Source of the DNA: Dysgonomonas sp. ZJ279
GTDB taxonomy: Bacteria; Bacteroidota; Bacteroidia; Bacteroidales; Dysgonomonadaceae
DNA length: 64,000 bases
Assembly (NCBI RefSeq): GCF_011039205.1
Contig: NZ_JAAKEL010000014.1
Span: 1-64,000, forward strand
Direction of reading: 5' to 3'
Below the pieces are notes generated by a model, which worked only from the letters and a program-made list of their open reading frames with translations, did not search any database and had not been told where the DNA came from. Shown piece by piece: positions 7,546-16,756 of this stretch (its first letter is position 1; each line of letters starts with the position of its first letter). A program made the translations under genes and the position numbers.

Positions 7546-10011
7546 ATGAATATCTCGTACAATTGGTTGAAAGATTATCTAAAATTTGATTTATCACCAG
7601 AAGAAACATCTGCTGCACTAACATCTATCGGGCTCGAAACAGGCGGTATAGATGAAGTAGAAACTGTAAAAGGCGGTCTTGCCGGACTAGTTATAGGAGA
7701 AGTATTAACATGTACAGATCATCCCGATTCTGACCATTTGCACATTACAACTGTAAATGTGGGTGAAGTCGAACCTCTACAAATTGTTTGTGGTGCTGCC
7801 AATGTAGCCGCCGGACAAAAAGTAGTGGTTGCAACGGTAGGTACTAAACTATATTCGGGTGAAGAATCTTTTACTATTAAAAAATCAAAGATAAGAGGTC
7901 AAGAATCTTTTGGTATGATTTGTGCCGAAGACGAAATAGGAATAGGTACAAGCCACGAGGGTATCATTGTTCTTCCTGCTGATGCGAAGGTGGGTACTCT
8001 TGCCAAAGATTATTATAATGTAAAAAGCGATTATATACTTGAAGTAGATATCACTCCCAACAGAGTGGATGCAGCATCACACTTTGGTGTAGCACGCGAT
8101 TTGGCTGCATATCTCAAACAAAATGGCAAGGAATCTACCCTTACAAAGCCTTCCATAGACAGTTTCAAAATTGATATTACTGACGGAGGTATAAAAGTAA
8201 AGGTTGAAAATATCGACGCATGTCCTCGTTATACAGGGGTTACTATTAAAGGAATATCTGTAAAAGAAAGCCCTGATTGGTTAAAAGATCGTTTAACAGT
8301 TATTGGATTACGACCTATAAATAATATAGTAGATATTACAAATTATGTCCTTCACGAACTGGGGCACCCTCTTCATGCCTTTGATGCAAAATATATCACA
8401 GGCGGTGAAGTTATTGTAAAAACATTACCCGAAGGAAGTAAGTTTACAACCCTTGACGAACAAGTACGTACCTTAAGCAACAAAGACCTGATGATCTGTA
8501 ACGATACGGAGGGCATGTGTATAGGTGGTGTATTCGGTGGTCTAAAATCGGGTGTAACAGAAGAAACTACTGACGTATTCTTAGAATGTGCTTATTTTAA
8601 CCCTACATGGGTGCGTAAAACAGCCCGACGCCATGGTCTAAGTACTGATTCATCTTTCCGTTTCGAACGTGGCTGCGACCCGAATGATACTCTATACGTA
8701 CTGAAACGCACAGCGTTGTTAATACAAGAGATAGCAGGAGGACAGATTGCAGGTGATACACAAGATATATATACAAGTCCAATCGCTAAACCTATTGTTG
8801 AATTATCGTATCAGAAAGTAAATTCATTGATTGGTAAAATTATAGAAAAAGAGACTGTAAAATCCATATTGAAAAGTCTTGAAATATATATTGAAAAAGA
8901 AACTGATGACATTCTTACATTGTCAATCCCCACATACCGTGTGGATGTGTTGCGCGATGTGGATGTGATAGAAGATATCCTTCGTATCTACGGATATAAT
9001 AATGTTGAGATAGGGGATAACCTTAAATCGAATTTGTCTTATCAAACGCCAAGCGACAAAGGATATAACTTACAAAATATTATATCGGAACAATTGACCG
9101 GTAGTGGGTTTAATGAGATAATGAATAACTCTCTTACCAAAGAGTCTTACTATACTGATTCAGTTTCGTTTCCTATCAAAAACTCGGTTTACTTAATCAA
9201 CCCTTTAAGTATCGATTTAAATGTGATGCGTCAAACACTTCTATTCGGAGGATTGGAAAGCATTGCTTACAACCGCAATCGTAAGAACTCTGATATCAAG
9301 TTCTATGAATTTGGAAACTGCTATTTTTACGATGCTGATAAAAAAGTTGAAGGTGAAGCACTAAGAGAATATTCAGAAGAATTTCATTTGGGTATCTGGC
9401 TTAGCGGAAACAATGTTAGCAATAGTTGGGCAGCGGCAGATGACAAAACATCTGTATTTCAACTTAAAGCATATGTTGAAAATATATTGACACGCTTAGG
9501 CATAGCTTACGGAAAACTTGAGTACAAGCAATTCTCTAGTGATATTTATAGCACTGCTGTAACCATCAAATCTAAAGGAAAAGATAAATTACTGGGTACA
9601 CTAGGCATCGTTAATAAGAAGGTTTTAAAAACTGTCGATATTAATACCGAAGTCTATTTCGCTGAACTTAACTGGGATGCTTTGATGAAAGAAATTAAGA
9701 AACATGCTGTTATATCTTCCGATATATCTAAGTTCCCGTCAGTAAAACGTGATTTAGCCCTACTACTAGATAAGAATGTATTATTTGAAGATATAGAAAA
9801 AATAGCTTATAAAGTAGAGCGCAAACTTTTGAAAGATGTTACGCTGTTTGATGTTTATGAGGGCAAAAATCTACCGGAAGGAAAAAAATCATACGCCGTA
9901 AATTTTGTTCTTCAGGATGATGAAAAAACATTAAACGACAAACAGATTGATGCAATTATGAAGAAAATGCAGACTACACTCGAAAGTGAGCTGGGTGCAC
10001 AGTTACGATAA
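7546..10011 (+). CDS. pheT: Phenylalanine--tRNA ligase beta subunit
   Basis: This 821-aa protein is the beta subunit of the alpha2-beta2 PheRS that charges tRNA-Phe. The N-terminal tRNA-binding EMAP-II-like domain (about 40-150) contains GLVIGEVLTC and HPDSDHLHITTVNVG. The B3/B4 editing domain spans about 210-390, the B5 domain follows, and a catalytic-core-like region carries FRFERGCDPN. The C-terminal anticodon-binding FDX-ACB domain starts at SKFPSVKRDLALLLD (about 725). The length is typical of bacterial PheT. pheS is not adjacent, so the subunits are encoded apart. The gene is flanked by terminators and looks monocistronic. Confidence 0.97.
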   Translation: MNISYNWLKDYLKFDLSPEETSAALTSIGLETGGIDEVETVKGGLAGLVIGEVLTCTDHPDSDHLHITTVNVGEVEPLQIVCGAANVAAGQKVVVATVGTKLYSGEESFTIKKSKIRGQESFGMICAEDEIGIGTSHEGIIVLPADAKVGTLAKDYYNVKSDYILEVDITPNRVDAASHFGVARDLAAYLKQNGKESTLTKPSIDSFKIDITDGGIKVKVENIDACPRYTGVTIKGISVKESPDWLKDRLTVIGLRPINNIVDITNYVLHELGHPLHAFDAKYITGGEVIVKTLPEGSKFTTLDEQVRTLSNKDLMICNDTEGMCIGGVFGGLKSGVTEETTDVFLECAYFNPTWVRKTARRHGLSTDSSFRFERGCDPNDTLYVLKRTALLIQEIAGGQIAGDTQDIYTSPIAKPIVELSYQKVNSLIGKIIEKETVKSILKSLEIYIEKETDDILTLSIPTYRVDVLRDVDVIEDILRIYGYNNVEIGDNLKSNLSYQTPSDKGYNLQNIISEQLTGSGFNEIMNNSLTKESYYTDSVSFPIKNSVYLINPLSIDLNVMRQTLLFGGLESIAYNRNRKNSDIKFYEFGNCYFYDADKKVEGEALREYSEEFHLGIWLSGNNVSNSWAAADDKTSVFQLKAYVENILTRLGIAYGKLEYKQFSSDIYSTAVTIKSKGKDKLLGTLGIVNKKVLKTVDINTEVYFAELNWDALMKEIKKHAVISSDISKFPSVKRDLALLLDKNVLFEDIEKIAYKVERKLLKDVTLFDVYEGKNLPEGKKSYAVNFVLQDDEKTLNDKQIDAIMKKMQTTLESELGAQLR

Positions 10012-10032
10012 ACGACGACATTTGTTAAATAT

Positions 10033-10070
10033 AAAAAGGGGTTTACTTTTAAAGTAAGCCCCTTTTATTT
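10033..10070. terminator. Bidirectional terminator between pheT and the DUF4377 gene
   Basis: AAAAGGGG plus TTTACTTT pairs with AAAGTAAG plus CCCCTTTT across a tight loop. T-runs flank it on both strands. It lies between two convergent genes. Confidence 0.8.
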
Positions 10071-10085
10071 TCGTAGAAATTAATT

Positions 10086-10718
10086 TTACTGAACTAAATC
10101 CATAACGTCAGTTTCGAGCATATAAATGCCTTTGGCATGTGCCGGATGGATATGTTTAGCTTTGAATGCATATTCCCTGCCAACCACGGGTGCAACTTTG
10201 GGCGAAGCAATAAGTTCGCAGTAAATGGTATCACCTTCTTTAAATTCAGGTGCAGAAGAACTGGTTACCTCAATTGCTAAAACAGTAGCTCTCATTCTTC
10301 CTGCAGCAGCGCCTCTACCTAAATTCTCCGAATCTGATGACAATACTTTACCGGTCCATTGATAGCCTTTTGCAGATGCAATAGAAGCAGGTAGATTAGT
10401 AGAAGTTGCAGGTGTTTTCGAAAGCTGCTTTAACATAATATATTTAATTGAAGACGCATCAGCCGGAACATTCTCGAGCTTCTCTTCTTTTACTTCTATT
10501 ACGTATTCGTTTCCTTCTTCATAATTGAAACCTTCTATATTGGTATAGAAGTATTGCCAATCAGTAGCATTTCCTTTTTTGACTAGCATGCACTTTTGAG
10601 GGCCAACGCCAACACAATCGGCACTTTGAGAAGCAATAGTGTATTTAACTGTTTTATTTGAAGTACACGAAGCCATAACGAGTATTAGTGATAATGACAG
10701 ATAGATTATTTTTTTCAT
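10086..10718 (-). CDS. Lipoprotein with DUF4377 domain
   Basis: At 210 aa it begins with a lipoprotein signal, MKKIIYLSLSLILVMASC, with the lipobox Cys at residue 18, so it should be anchored in an envelope membrane. Residues about 30-100 match my picture of the DUF4377 domain: GPQKCMLVKKG, WQYFYTNIEGFNYEEGNEY, then DASSIKYIMLKQLSK. The remaining half (105-210) forms beta-rich segments including FKEGDTIYCELIASPKV. DUF4377 domains are found in envelope proteins, often near META domains, and their function is unknown. The gene stands alone between the pheT terminator and the dnaK terminator. Confidence 0.75.
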   Translation of the reverse strand: MKKIIYLSLSLILVMASCTSNKTVKYTIASQSADCVGVGPQKCMLVKKGNATDWQYFYTNIEGFNYEEGNEYVIEVKEEKLENVPADASSIKYIMLKQLSKTPATSTNLPASIASAKGYQWTGKVLSSDSENLGRGAAAGRMRATVLAIEVTSSSAPEFKEGDTIYCELIASPKVAPVVGREYAFKAKHIHPAHAKGIYMLETDVMDLVQ

Positions 10719-10781
10719 TTTATTATATTTGATTTATATACTAAACAAGCCTAAAACAAAAAAGTTGACTTATTTATTCCA

Positions 10782-10815
10782 GAAAAACAAAGGGTTACCA
10801 AATTGTGGCAACCCT
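10782..10815 (-). terminator. dnaK terminator
   Basis: Arms AGGGTTACCA and TGGCAACCCT (10791-10815) form a stem with a G-U pair on the minus-strand transcript, followed by TTGTTTTT. It begins 25 bp past the dnaK stop codon. Confidence 0.75.
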
Positions 10816-10840
10816 ATATTCCTAAATATGTAATGTCTTA

Positions 10841-12742
10841 TTATTTTACTTCTTCGAAGTCAACATCAGTTACATCACCATCATTCGATTGACTTCCTGC
10901 ATTCCCTGCATCTTGACCCGGATTAGCTCCACCTGCTTGTTGTTGAGCATTGTACATTTCCTCACTCATAGCATGCAACAGCTTGTTCAATTCTTCTATC
11001 GCAGTATCGATAGCTGCAATATCCTGAGATTTGTGTGCATCCTTCAATTTACTCAAAGCTCCTTCAATAGGTGCTTTTTTATCTGCAGGAATCTTATCTC
11101 CAAGTTCTGTTAATTGTTTTTCAGTTTGAAATATTAATGAATCCGCTTGATTCAATTTATCTACTCTTTCTTTTTCTTTTTGATCAGAATCGGCATTAGC
11201 AGCAGCTTCTTCTTTCATACGTTTGATTTCTTCATCACTTAATCCCGATGAAGCTTCGATACGAATAGATTGCTCTTTTCCTGTAGCTTTATCTTTAGCC
11301 GATACACTAAGAATACCATTTGCATCGATATCGAATGTTACTTCAATTTGAGGAACGCCACGCGGTGCAGAAGGCAGACCATCAAGATTAAACACTCCGA
11401 TTTGTTTATTGTCTCTTGCCATCGGACGCTCACCTTGCAATACATTGATTTGTACTGATGGTTGATTGTCTGCAGCAGTAGAGAATGTTTCGCTCTTTTT
11501 TGTTGGGATAGTTGTGTTAGACTCTATCAATTTAGTCATCACACCACCCATAGTTTCGATACCCAACGAAAGCGGAGTAACATCTAGCAATAGTATATCT
11601 TTTACTTCTCCTGTCAACACACCACCTTGGATAGCAGCACCTACGGCAACTACTTCGTCAGGATTTACACCTTTAGATGGAGCCTTTCCGAAGAATTTCT
11701 CAACCTCTGCCTGAATAGCAGGGATACGAGTCGATCCACCAACAAGGATTACTTCGTCAATATCAGAAGCTGTATAACCTGCATCTCTTAATGAGTTACG
11801 ACAAGGTTCGATACAAGCACGAATCAATTTGTCAGCCAATTGCTCAAATTTAGCACGAGTCAATGTTTTCACCAAATGTTTTGGAATACCATTAACAGGC
11901 ATAATATAAGGCAAATTGATCTCAGTAGAAGTAGAACTTGAAAGTTCTATTTTTGCTTTTTCAGCAGCTTCTTTCAAACGTTGAAGAGCCATCGGATCTT
12001 TACGTAGATCAAGACCTTCGTCTTTCAAGAATTCGTCTGCCAACCAGTCAATTATTACTTGGTCGAAGTCGTCACCACCCAAATGAGTATCACCATTTGT
12101 AGATTTCACTTCGAATACACCATCACCTAATTCTAGAATAGAAATATCGAATGTACCACCACCAAGGTCGAATACCGCAATCTTCATATCTTTATGAGCT
12201 TTGTCAAGACCATAAGCAAGAGCAGCAGCAGTCGGCTCATTCACAATACGTTGAACTTTAAGACCTGCAATCTCACCGGCTTCTTTAGTTGCCTGACGTT
12301 GAGCATCGTTAAAGTATGCAGGTACAGTAATTACTGCATCTGTTACTTCTTGCCCTAAATAATCTTCGGCAGTTTTCTTCATTTTTTGAAGAATCATAGC
12401 CGATATTTCTTGTGGAGTATAAAGACGACCATCGATATCTACACGAGGTGTATTATTATCTCCTTTTACTATTTTGTAAGGTACACGAGGGATTTCGTTT
12501 TGTGCTTGTTCCCAAGTTTCACCCATCAGTCTCTTTATAGAAGAAACTGTTTTTTCAGGATTAGTTATAGCCTGACGTTTAGCAGGATCACCTATCTTAC
12601 GTTCTCCACCTTCGATGAATGCAACGATAGATGGTGTAGTTCTTTTTCCTTCGTTGTTTGCGATAACGAGAGGTTCGTTACCTTCTAGTACAGCAACACA
12701 AGAGTTTGTTGTACCAAGGTCAATTCCAATTATTTTTCCCAT
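10841..12742 (-). CDS. dnaK: Chaperone DnaK (Hsp70)
   Basis: This 633-aa Hsp70 chaperone binds exposed hydrophobic segments in an ATP-dependent cycle with DnaJ and GrpE. The nucleotide-binding domain (about 1-385) shows [14 protein letters not shown] at the start, [21 protein letters not shown] and VGGSTRIP. The interdomain linker [15 protein letters not shown] is followed by the substrate-binding domain and the helical lid. The tail is Gly/Asn/Gln-rich and ends in the acidic DVDFEEVK, as usual for bacterial DnaK. dnaJ and grpE are not adjacent. No CIRCE element is visible upstream; instead a sigma-54-like sequence lies at 12805-12821. Confidence 0.98.
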   Translation of the reverse strand: MGKIIGIDLGTTNSCVAVLEGNEPLVIANNEGKRTTPSIVAFIEGGERKIGDPAKRQAITNPEKTVSSIKRLMGETWEQAQNEIPRVPYKIVKGDNNTPRVDIDGRLYTPQEISAMILQKMKKTAEDYLGQEVTDAVITVPAYFNDAQRQATKEAGEIAGLKVQRIVNEPTAAALAYGLDKAHKDMKIAVFDLGGGTFDISILELGDGVFEVKSTNGDTHLGGDDFDQVIIDWLADEFLKDEGLDLRKDPMALQRLKEAAEKAKIELSSSTSTEINLPYIMPVNGIPKHLVKTLTRAKFEQLADKLIRACIEPCRNSLRDAGYTASDIDEVILVGGSTRIPAIQAEVEKFFGKAPSKGVNPDEVVAVGAAIQGGVLTGEVKDILLLDVTPLSLGIETMGGVMTKLIESNTTIPTKKSETFSTAADNQPSVQINVLQGERPMARDNKQIGVFNLDGLPSAPRGVPQIEVTFDIDANGILSVSAKDKATGKEQSIRIEASSGLSDEEIKRMKEEAAANADSDQKEKERVDKLNQADSLIFQTEKQLTELGDKIPADKKAPIEGALSKLKDAHKSQDIAAIDTAIEELNKLLHAMSEEMYNAQQQAGGANPGQDAGNAGSQSNDGDVTDVDFEEVK

Positions 12743-12804
12743 TTCTTTTTATATATTAACTTGTTATTATTCTATTTCTGTCATTTTACCGACATTCTTC
12801 ATTA

Positions 12805-12821
12805 TTCAAATGCTGTGCCAA
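12805..12821 (-). promoter_or_regulatory. Sigma-54-like promoter sequence upstream of dnaK
   Basis: Read toward dnaK the sequence is TTGGCACAGCATTTGAA. Compared with the 17-base sigma-54 consensus YTGGCACGRNNNTTGCW it differs at two fixed positions, one being the -12 C, and has the right -24/-12 spacing. The predicted start would give a 5' leader of about 50 bases before the dnaK ATG. The match is read from the sequence; its use is inference. Confidence 0.45.
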
Positions 12822-13113
12822 AAATGAAATATGACAAAATATGACGATTTGACAGTTTCGTTTTATGAATAAACTATTATCAACTTTATTGCTTTCTAAA
12901 GTATATCGAAACAAACAACTGTTAGGTACTGCAGTTGGTTCCAATAATCTATGACAAACTCAAAAAGTTACAAAAGTGACACCTGTTACTTTATTTTAAA
13001 TTCTCATTTTCTGTTACTTTTTTTACTTATATTTATATCAATAGATAAACTAAAATATAATCCACATGATAACTTATTTAAAATAAGAATTTCATATTTG
13101 TTCATTTATCCAT

Positions 13114-13145
13114 TGGCAGATTAACATAAACTTTTTGTATTTTTG
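13114..13145 (+). promoter_or_regulatory. rarA: rarA promoter, TTG-N21-TATTTTTG
   Basis: TTG at 13114-13116 and TATTTTTG at 13138-13145 have good Bacteroidetes spacing. The -7 element ends 20 bp before the rarA ATG. Confidence 0.6.
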
Positions 13146-13165
13146 AAGAATAATAATATTAGAAT

Positions 13166-14434
13166 ATGAGCCAACCATTAGCAGAACGACTACGTCCGCG
13201 CAATTTAGACGAATACATCGGGCAGAAGCATCTTGTAGGAGAAGGTGCAGTACTTCGCAAGATGATAGAGTCGGGTAGGGTACCTTCATTTTTGCTGTGG
13301 GGACCTCCCGGAGTAGGGAAAACTACGCTGGCACAGATCATAGCCAATACATTGGATACACCATTCTATACACTAAGTGCTATAAATTCTGGAGTTAAAG
13401 ATGTACGTGAAGTCATAGAGCAAGCAAAGAAAAGTCAGTTTTTCGACACACGCAGTCCGATTTTGTTTATTGACGAAATACATCGTTTCTCCAAATCTCA
13501 ACAAGATTCGTTACTAGGTGCAGTAGAAACCGGAACTGTAACATTAATAGGTGCTACAACGGAAAATCCATCTTTTGAAGTTATACGCCCGCTCTTGTCA
13601 CGATGTCAGGTATATGTACTCAAATCGCTAGAGAAAGAAGATCTGGAAGAACTTATGCACCGTGCTATCAGAGAAGATTATATTCTAAAAGAACGTAATA
13701 TAGAGTTAGAAGAGATTAATGCCTTACTTCGTTTTTCTGGGGGTGATGCCCGTAAGTTATTAAATATACTCGATTTAGTTATCATGGCCGACTTTAGCGA
13801 CAAGGTCATCATTAATGATAAGATTGTAACCGAACGTTTACAAGAAAATCCTGCTGCTTACGACAAAGGTGGCGAAATGCATTATGACATTATTTCTGCA
13901 TTTATCAAGTCAATTCGAGGTAGCGATCCTGATGCAGCCATTTATTGGTTAGCCCGTATGGTCGCCGGTGGAGAAGATCCTAAGTTTATTGCCCGACGAT
14001 TAGTTATTTCGGCTGCCGAAGATATAGGTTTAGCCAATCCAAATGCATTATTATTAGCCAATGCTTGCTTCGACACCTTACAAAAAATAGGATGGCCTGA
14101 AGGTCGTATTGTTTTGGCAGAAGCAACTGTTTATCTGGCTACTTCACCTAAAAGTAATTCTGCTTATCTATCAATAGATGAAGCAATAGCAGTTGTAAAT
14201 GAAACAGGAAATCTGCCTGTGCCATTACATTTACGTAATGCGCCAACTAAGTTAATGAAAGAGCTCGATTATGGCAAAAACTATAAGTACGCTCACGATT
14301 TTGAGAACAACTTTGTAGAACAAGATTATGTTCCTAAAGAAATAAAAGGCAGACAGTTCTGGAAACCACAGCCCAATGCTTCGGAAGCTAAGATAGTGGA
14401 ATGGTTGAAGAAGTTATGGAAGAATAAGTATTGA
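13166..14434 (+). CDS. rarA: Replication-associated recombination protein A (AAA+ ATPase)
   Basis: This 422-aa AAA+ ATPase of the RarA/MgsA/WRNIP1 family acts at stalled replication forks, related to clamp-loader subunits. The N-terminal signature LAERLRPRNLDEYIGQ is followed by Walker A GPPGVGKTT (about residues 46-54), Walker B LFIDEIHRF, sensor 1 GATTENPSF and the arginine-finger region LLSRCQVY. The C-terminal half has the family segments EDIGLANPNAL and HLRNAPTKLMKELDYGK. The length is normal. The stop codon overlaps a possible TTG start of the downstream lipoprotein gene, so the two are probably cotranscribed. Confidence 0.95.
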   Translation: MSQPLAERLRPRNLDEYIGQKHLVGEGAVLRKMIESGRVPSFLLWGPPGVGKTTLAQIIANTLDTPFYTLSAINSGVKDVREVIEQAKKSQFFDTRSPILFIDEIHRFSKSQQDSLLGAVETGTVTLIGATTENPSFEVIRPLLSRCQVYVLKSLEKEDLEELMHRAIREDYILKERNIELEEINALLRFSGGDARKLLNILDLVIMADFSDKVIINDKIVTERLQENPAAYDKGGEMHYDIISAFIKSIRGSDPDAAIYWLARMVAGGEDPKFIARRLVISAAEDIGLANPNALLLANACFDTLQKIGWPEGRIVLAEATVYLATSPKSNSAYLSIDEAIAVVNETGNLPVPLHLRNAPTKLMKELDYGKNYKYAHDFENNFVEQDYVPKEIKGRQFWKPQPNASEAKIVEWLKKLWKNKY

Positions 14435-14469
14435 TAGATAGAATAATTGTGATCGCAAGACAAACATTT

Positions 14470-15141
14470 ATGTTTATAATATGTTTTTCATTAATAAGTT
14501 TATGGGCTTGTTATAATGAAAATATAAAAGAAGAGAAACACGTAGAAGTGTTGCCTCCTGAGGGTGTAACAATCATTATGCAGCCTTTCGATGATTTATC
14601 ACCAATATTAGTTGATTCAATATACAAGAGACTTATAAATATTAATCCCAGTATCACTGTCTTAGAACCTATCCCATTACCTGTTTCTGCTTATTATTCT
14701 CTTCGCAACCGATATCGTGCCGATTCTCTAATAAATTTTCTATGGCAAAGAAGTACAACTAAAAGTGTTGTTATAGGACTAACCAGTAAAGATATAAGTA
14801 CTAAAAAAGGAAATATTAAAGACTGGGGTGTAATAGGCTTAGCATATTGTCCAGGGCATTCGTGTGTTGTATCTACTTATAGATTGTCAAAAAATAATAT
14901 TGAATCGCAATTTTTTAAGATTGTTATTCATGAATTAGGACATACACAAGGTCTTCCTCATTGTCAAAAAAGCAGCACATGTCTAATGAACGATTATGAA
15001 GGAGGAAATAAAACAGATGAACTACAAGATTTTTGCCAATTTTGTAAAGCTCATTTAGAAAGAAAGGGGTTGGAATTTAAGATAACAGATCACTCGTCAC
15101 TGCAACAATCGCACCCCTCATGTTTTTCTAATACACGGTGA
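14470..15141 (+). CDS. Archaemetzincin-like zinc metalloprotease lipoprotein
   Basis: The motif HELGHTQGLPHC, then Cys-Leu-Met, then CQFC, is the archaemetzincin signature (zinc-binding HExxHxxGxxH plus structural Cys). The spacing differs from the classical pattern: 5 rather than 4 residues between the first two Cys, and 15 rather than about 17 between the Met and the CxxC. I chose ATG 14470 because it gives a clean lipoprotein signal, MFIICFSLISLWAC. A TTG at 14431 is in frame but adds a polar extension before the signal. The product would be an envelope-anchored protease with unknown substrate. The 3' end overlaps the convergent znuC by 52 bp. Confidence 0.75.
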   Translation: MFIICFSLISLWACYNENIKEEKHVEVLPPEGVTIIMQPFDDLSPILVDSIYKRLININPSITVLEPIPLPVSAYYSLRNRYRADSLINFLWQRSTTKSVVIGLTSKDISTKKGNIKDWGVIGLAYCPGHSCVVSTYRLSKNNIESQFFKIVIHELGHTQGLPHCQKSSTCLMNDYEGGNKTDELQDFCQFCKAHLERKGLEFKITDHSSLQQSHPSCFSNTR

Positions 15142-15875
15142 GGAAAATCGCCATGACCAATGATTTCGATAGGGCAGGAGTTATACGATTTTTCGAGCCA
15201 ATCGGTTGATATATTAGCTCCCGAATGATAATGTAATCCTTCATTGACACAAGCTATATTTTTGACCATCGACACAACAGTGCCCACATCATGAGAAACA
15301 AGAATAATTGCTGTATCTTTGTTTATCTCTTCCAATAATTTATAGAAATTTGTTTCGAAACGCTTATCTACATAGGAGTTAGGTTCGTCAAGCACCAGCA
15401 AATCAGGATTATCAACAATCGCTCTACCTAATAAGGCCCGCTGTAATTGACCACCCGATAGTTCACCAATAGCTTTATGAAGAAAATCCTGTAAGCCCAT
15501 TTTTTCTGCTACTTCCTGCGCTCTAGCTTTTTGTAGAGTCGAATATGATGTGAAGAATTTACGGTTCATAGTCAATCCTGACAATATTACATCGTAAACA
15601 GATATTGGAAATTTCTTATCTATCTGATTGATTTGTGGTAGATAACCTATATTTATTCTAGTACTACCAACATGTTTTTTAGGGAAGGATATAATACCTT
15701 TATTAGGCTTCACTAAACCTAGTATTGTTTTGAGGAGTGTTGTCTTACCTCCTCCGTTGGGGCCAATGATACCTAGAAAATCATTTTGAAAAACATCCAA
15801 ATTGACATTTTTCAAAACAAATGGATTATTATCATATCCAACTGTAAGATCCCTTATTTCGAGTACTTTATTCAT
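15090..15875 (-). CDS. znuC: Zinc/manganese-type ABC transporter ATP-binding protein
   Basis: At 261 aa it has Walker A GPNGGGKTT (about 38-46), the ABC signature LSGGQ (139-143), Walker B LLVLDEP (about 159-165) and the switch His in ILVSHD. It fits the ZnuC/MntB group of metal-uptake ATPases. The C-terminus is unusual: HGDFPHRVLEKHEGCDCCSDE is rich in His and Cys and could bind metal. It overlaps the upstream znuA-like gene by 8 bp, indicating translational coupling. No permease gene (znuB) follows: the downstream side is the convergent archaemetzincin gene. The metal specificity is inferred from the znuA partner. Confidence 0.88.
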   Translation of the reverse strand: MNKVLEIRDLTVGYDNNPFVLKNVNLDVFQNDFLGIIGPNGGGKTTLLKTILGLVKPNKGIISFPKKHVGSTRINIGYLPQINQIDKKFPISVYDVILSGLTMNRKFFTSYSTLQKARAQEVAEKMGLQDFLHKAIGELSGGQLQRALLGRAIVDNPDLLVLDEPNSYVDKRFETNFYKLLEEINKDTAIILVSHDVGTVVSMVKNIACVNEGLHYHSGANISTDWLEKSYNSCPIEIIGHGDFPHRVLEKHEGCDCCSDE

Positions 15876-16755
15876 TGTCAGACGCTAAAGCTTTAGCTAT
15901 TTTAATCATTTCTTCTTTCCAATAATAAGAAAGCAAGTTTATAGGAACTGTTTTAGCACCAATAGCATTAGCAACAGTCTCTGCATTTTTTGTATCAAAT
16001 TCTTGTTGAATAAATACAACTTTCACACCTTCGGCTTTTGCAGTATCTATCAACTGCTTCAATTGCGAGGGCGAAGGATTTTTACCTTCATATTCGATTG
16101 TATACTGAGTCAGACCATACTCTTCGGCAAAATAACTAAGAGCAGGATGATAGATAATAAATGCTTTGCTAGGGGCTTTGTCTATATACGTTCTCAATAT
16201 GCTGTCTGTTTCGTTTATTCCAGCAATTAGCTCGTTATAGTTTGTAGTATAAAAATCCTCATTAGCCTTATCTAGGTCAACAACAGCCCTAAACATGTTG
16301 TCGGCTATAATTTTTGCTGTAGCCGGAGAACTCCATATATGCGGATCTGCTCCATCATGCCCGTGATCGTGATGTTCTCCATCTGCATGCTCATGAATAT
16401 GACTCCCTTCGATAGGCGTAATACCAATCGAACAATCAATTAATTTCATATCCGGATTATTATGACTAATCTTTTCTATTAATGTATTTTCTATACCCAA
16501 ATAACCTACTTTAAAATAAGCGATACTTTTATCCAATATCATCAATTGGGATGGAGCCAAATCGAAGCTTTCGGGATTTGAGCCACTTGGCACAACACAA
16601 TTAACACTATATTTATCGCCAACAATTTTATCGAGAAAATACTTCTGTGGATTAATAGTCACAGACAGAGTAGCAGGTTTGTCGGCTCTAGGGGGCTTAC
16701 AGCCTACGAATAGTATGATTGTCAGTAAAGATGTTATTATTGCAACTCTTCTCAT
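15868..16755 (-). CDS. znuA: Metal ABC transporter substrate-binding lipoprotein (ZnuA-like)
   Basis: This 295-aa cluster A-I solute-binding protein has a lipoprotein signal with lipobox FVGC (Cys 19). A His/Asp-rich loop at about residues 119-139 (HIHEHADGEHHDHGHDGADPH) is characteristic of zinc-binding ZnuA proteins. Where many ZnuA proteins have a first His ligand in a DPHxYEP motif, this protein reads NPESFDL, with Glu in that place. Later candidate ligands include H139 in ADPHIW, the conserved His in IIYHPALSYFAEEYG and an acidic residue in the C-terminal lobe. It sits 1 bp after the carbonic anhydrase gene and overlaps znuC, so it is in the yajC-to-znuC operon. Confidence 0.88.
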   Translation of the reverse strand: MRRVAIITSLLTIILFVGCKPPRADKPATLSVTINPQKYFLDKIVGDKYSVNCVVPSGSNPESFDLAPSQLMILDKSIAYFKVGYLGIENTLIEKISHNNPDMKLIDCSIGITPIEGSHIHEHADGEHHDHGHDGADPHIWSSPATAKIIADNMFRAVVDLDKANEDFYTTNYNELIAGINETDSILRTYIDKAPSKAFIIYHPALSYFAEEYGLTQYTIEYEGKNPSPSQLKQLIDTAKAEGVKVVFIQQEFDTKNAETVANAIGAKTVPINLLSYYWKEEMIKIAKALASDNE

Positions 16756-16756
16756 T

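Larger units (their letters stand above)
12743..13165. other. 423-bp divergent dnaK/rarA intergenic region
   Basis: This is an AT-rich control region. It contains the sigma-54-like element (12805-12821), 10-bp phased copies of an ATGAC-type motif (12826-12855), and an imperfect inverted repeat AAAGTGAC / GTTACTTT with a 4-bp spacer (12973-12992). The rarA promoter pair lies at its right end. I see no CIRCE repeat, no RNA gene and no convincing small ORF. Confidence 0.45.

Noticed and set aside
12743-13165. CIRCE (HrcA) heat-shock operator upstream of dnaK
   Set aside because: No TTAGCACTC / GAGTGCTAA inverted repeat is present in the region.
14431-14469. TTG start for the archaemetzincin-like gene
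   Set aside because: It would put 13 extra residues before an otherwise perfect lipoprotein signal peptide; ATG 14470 is a better start.
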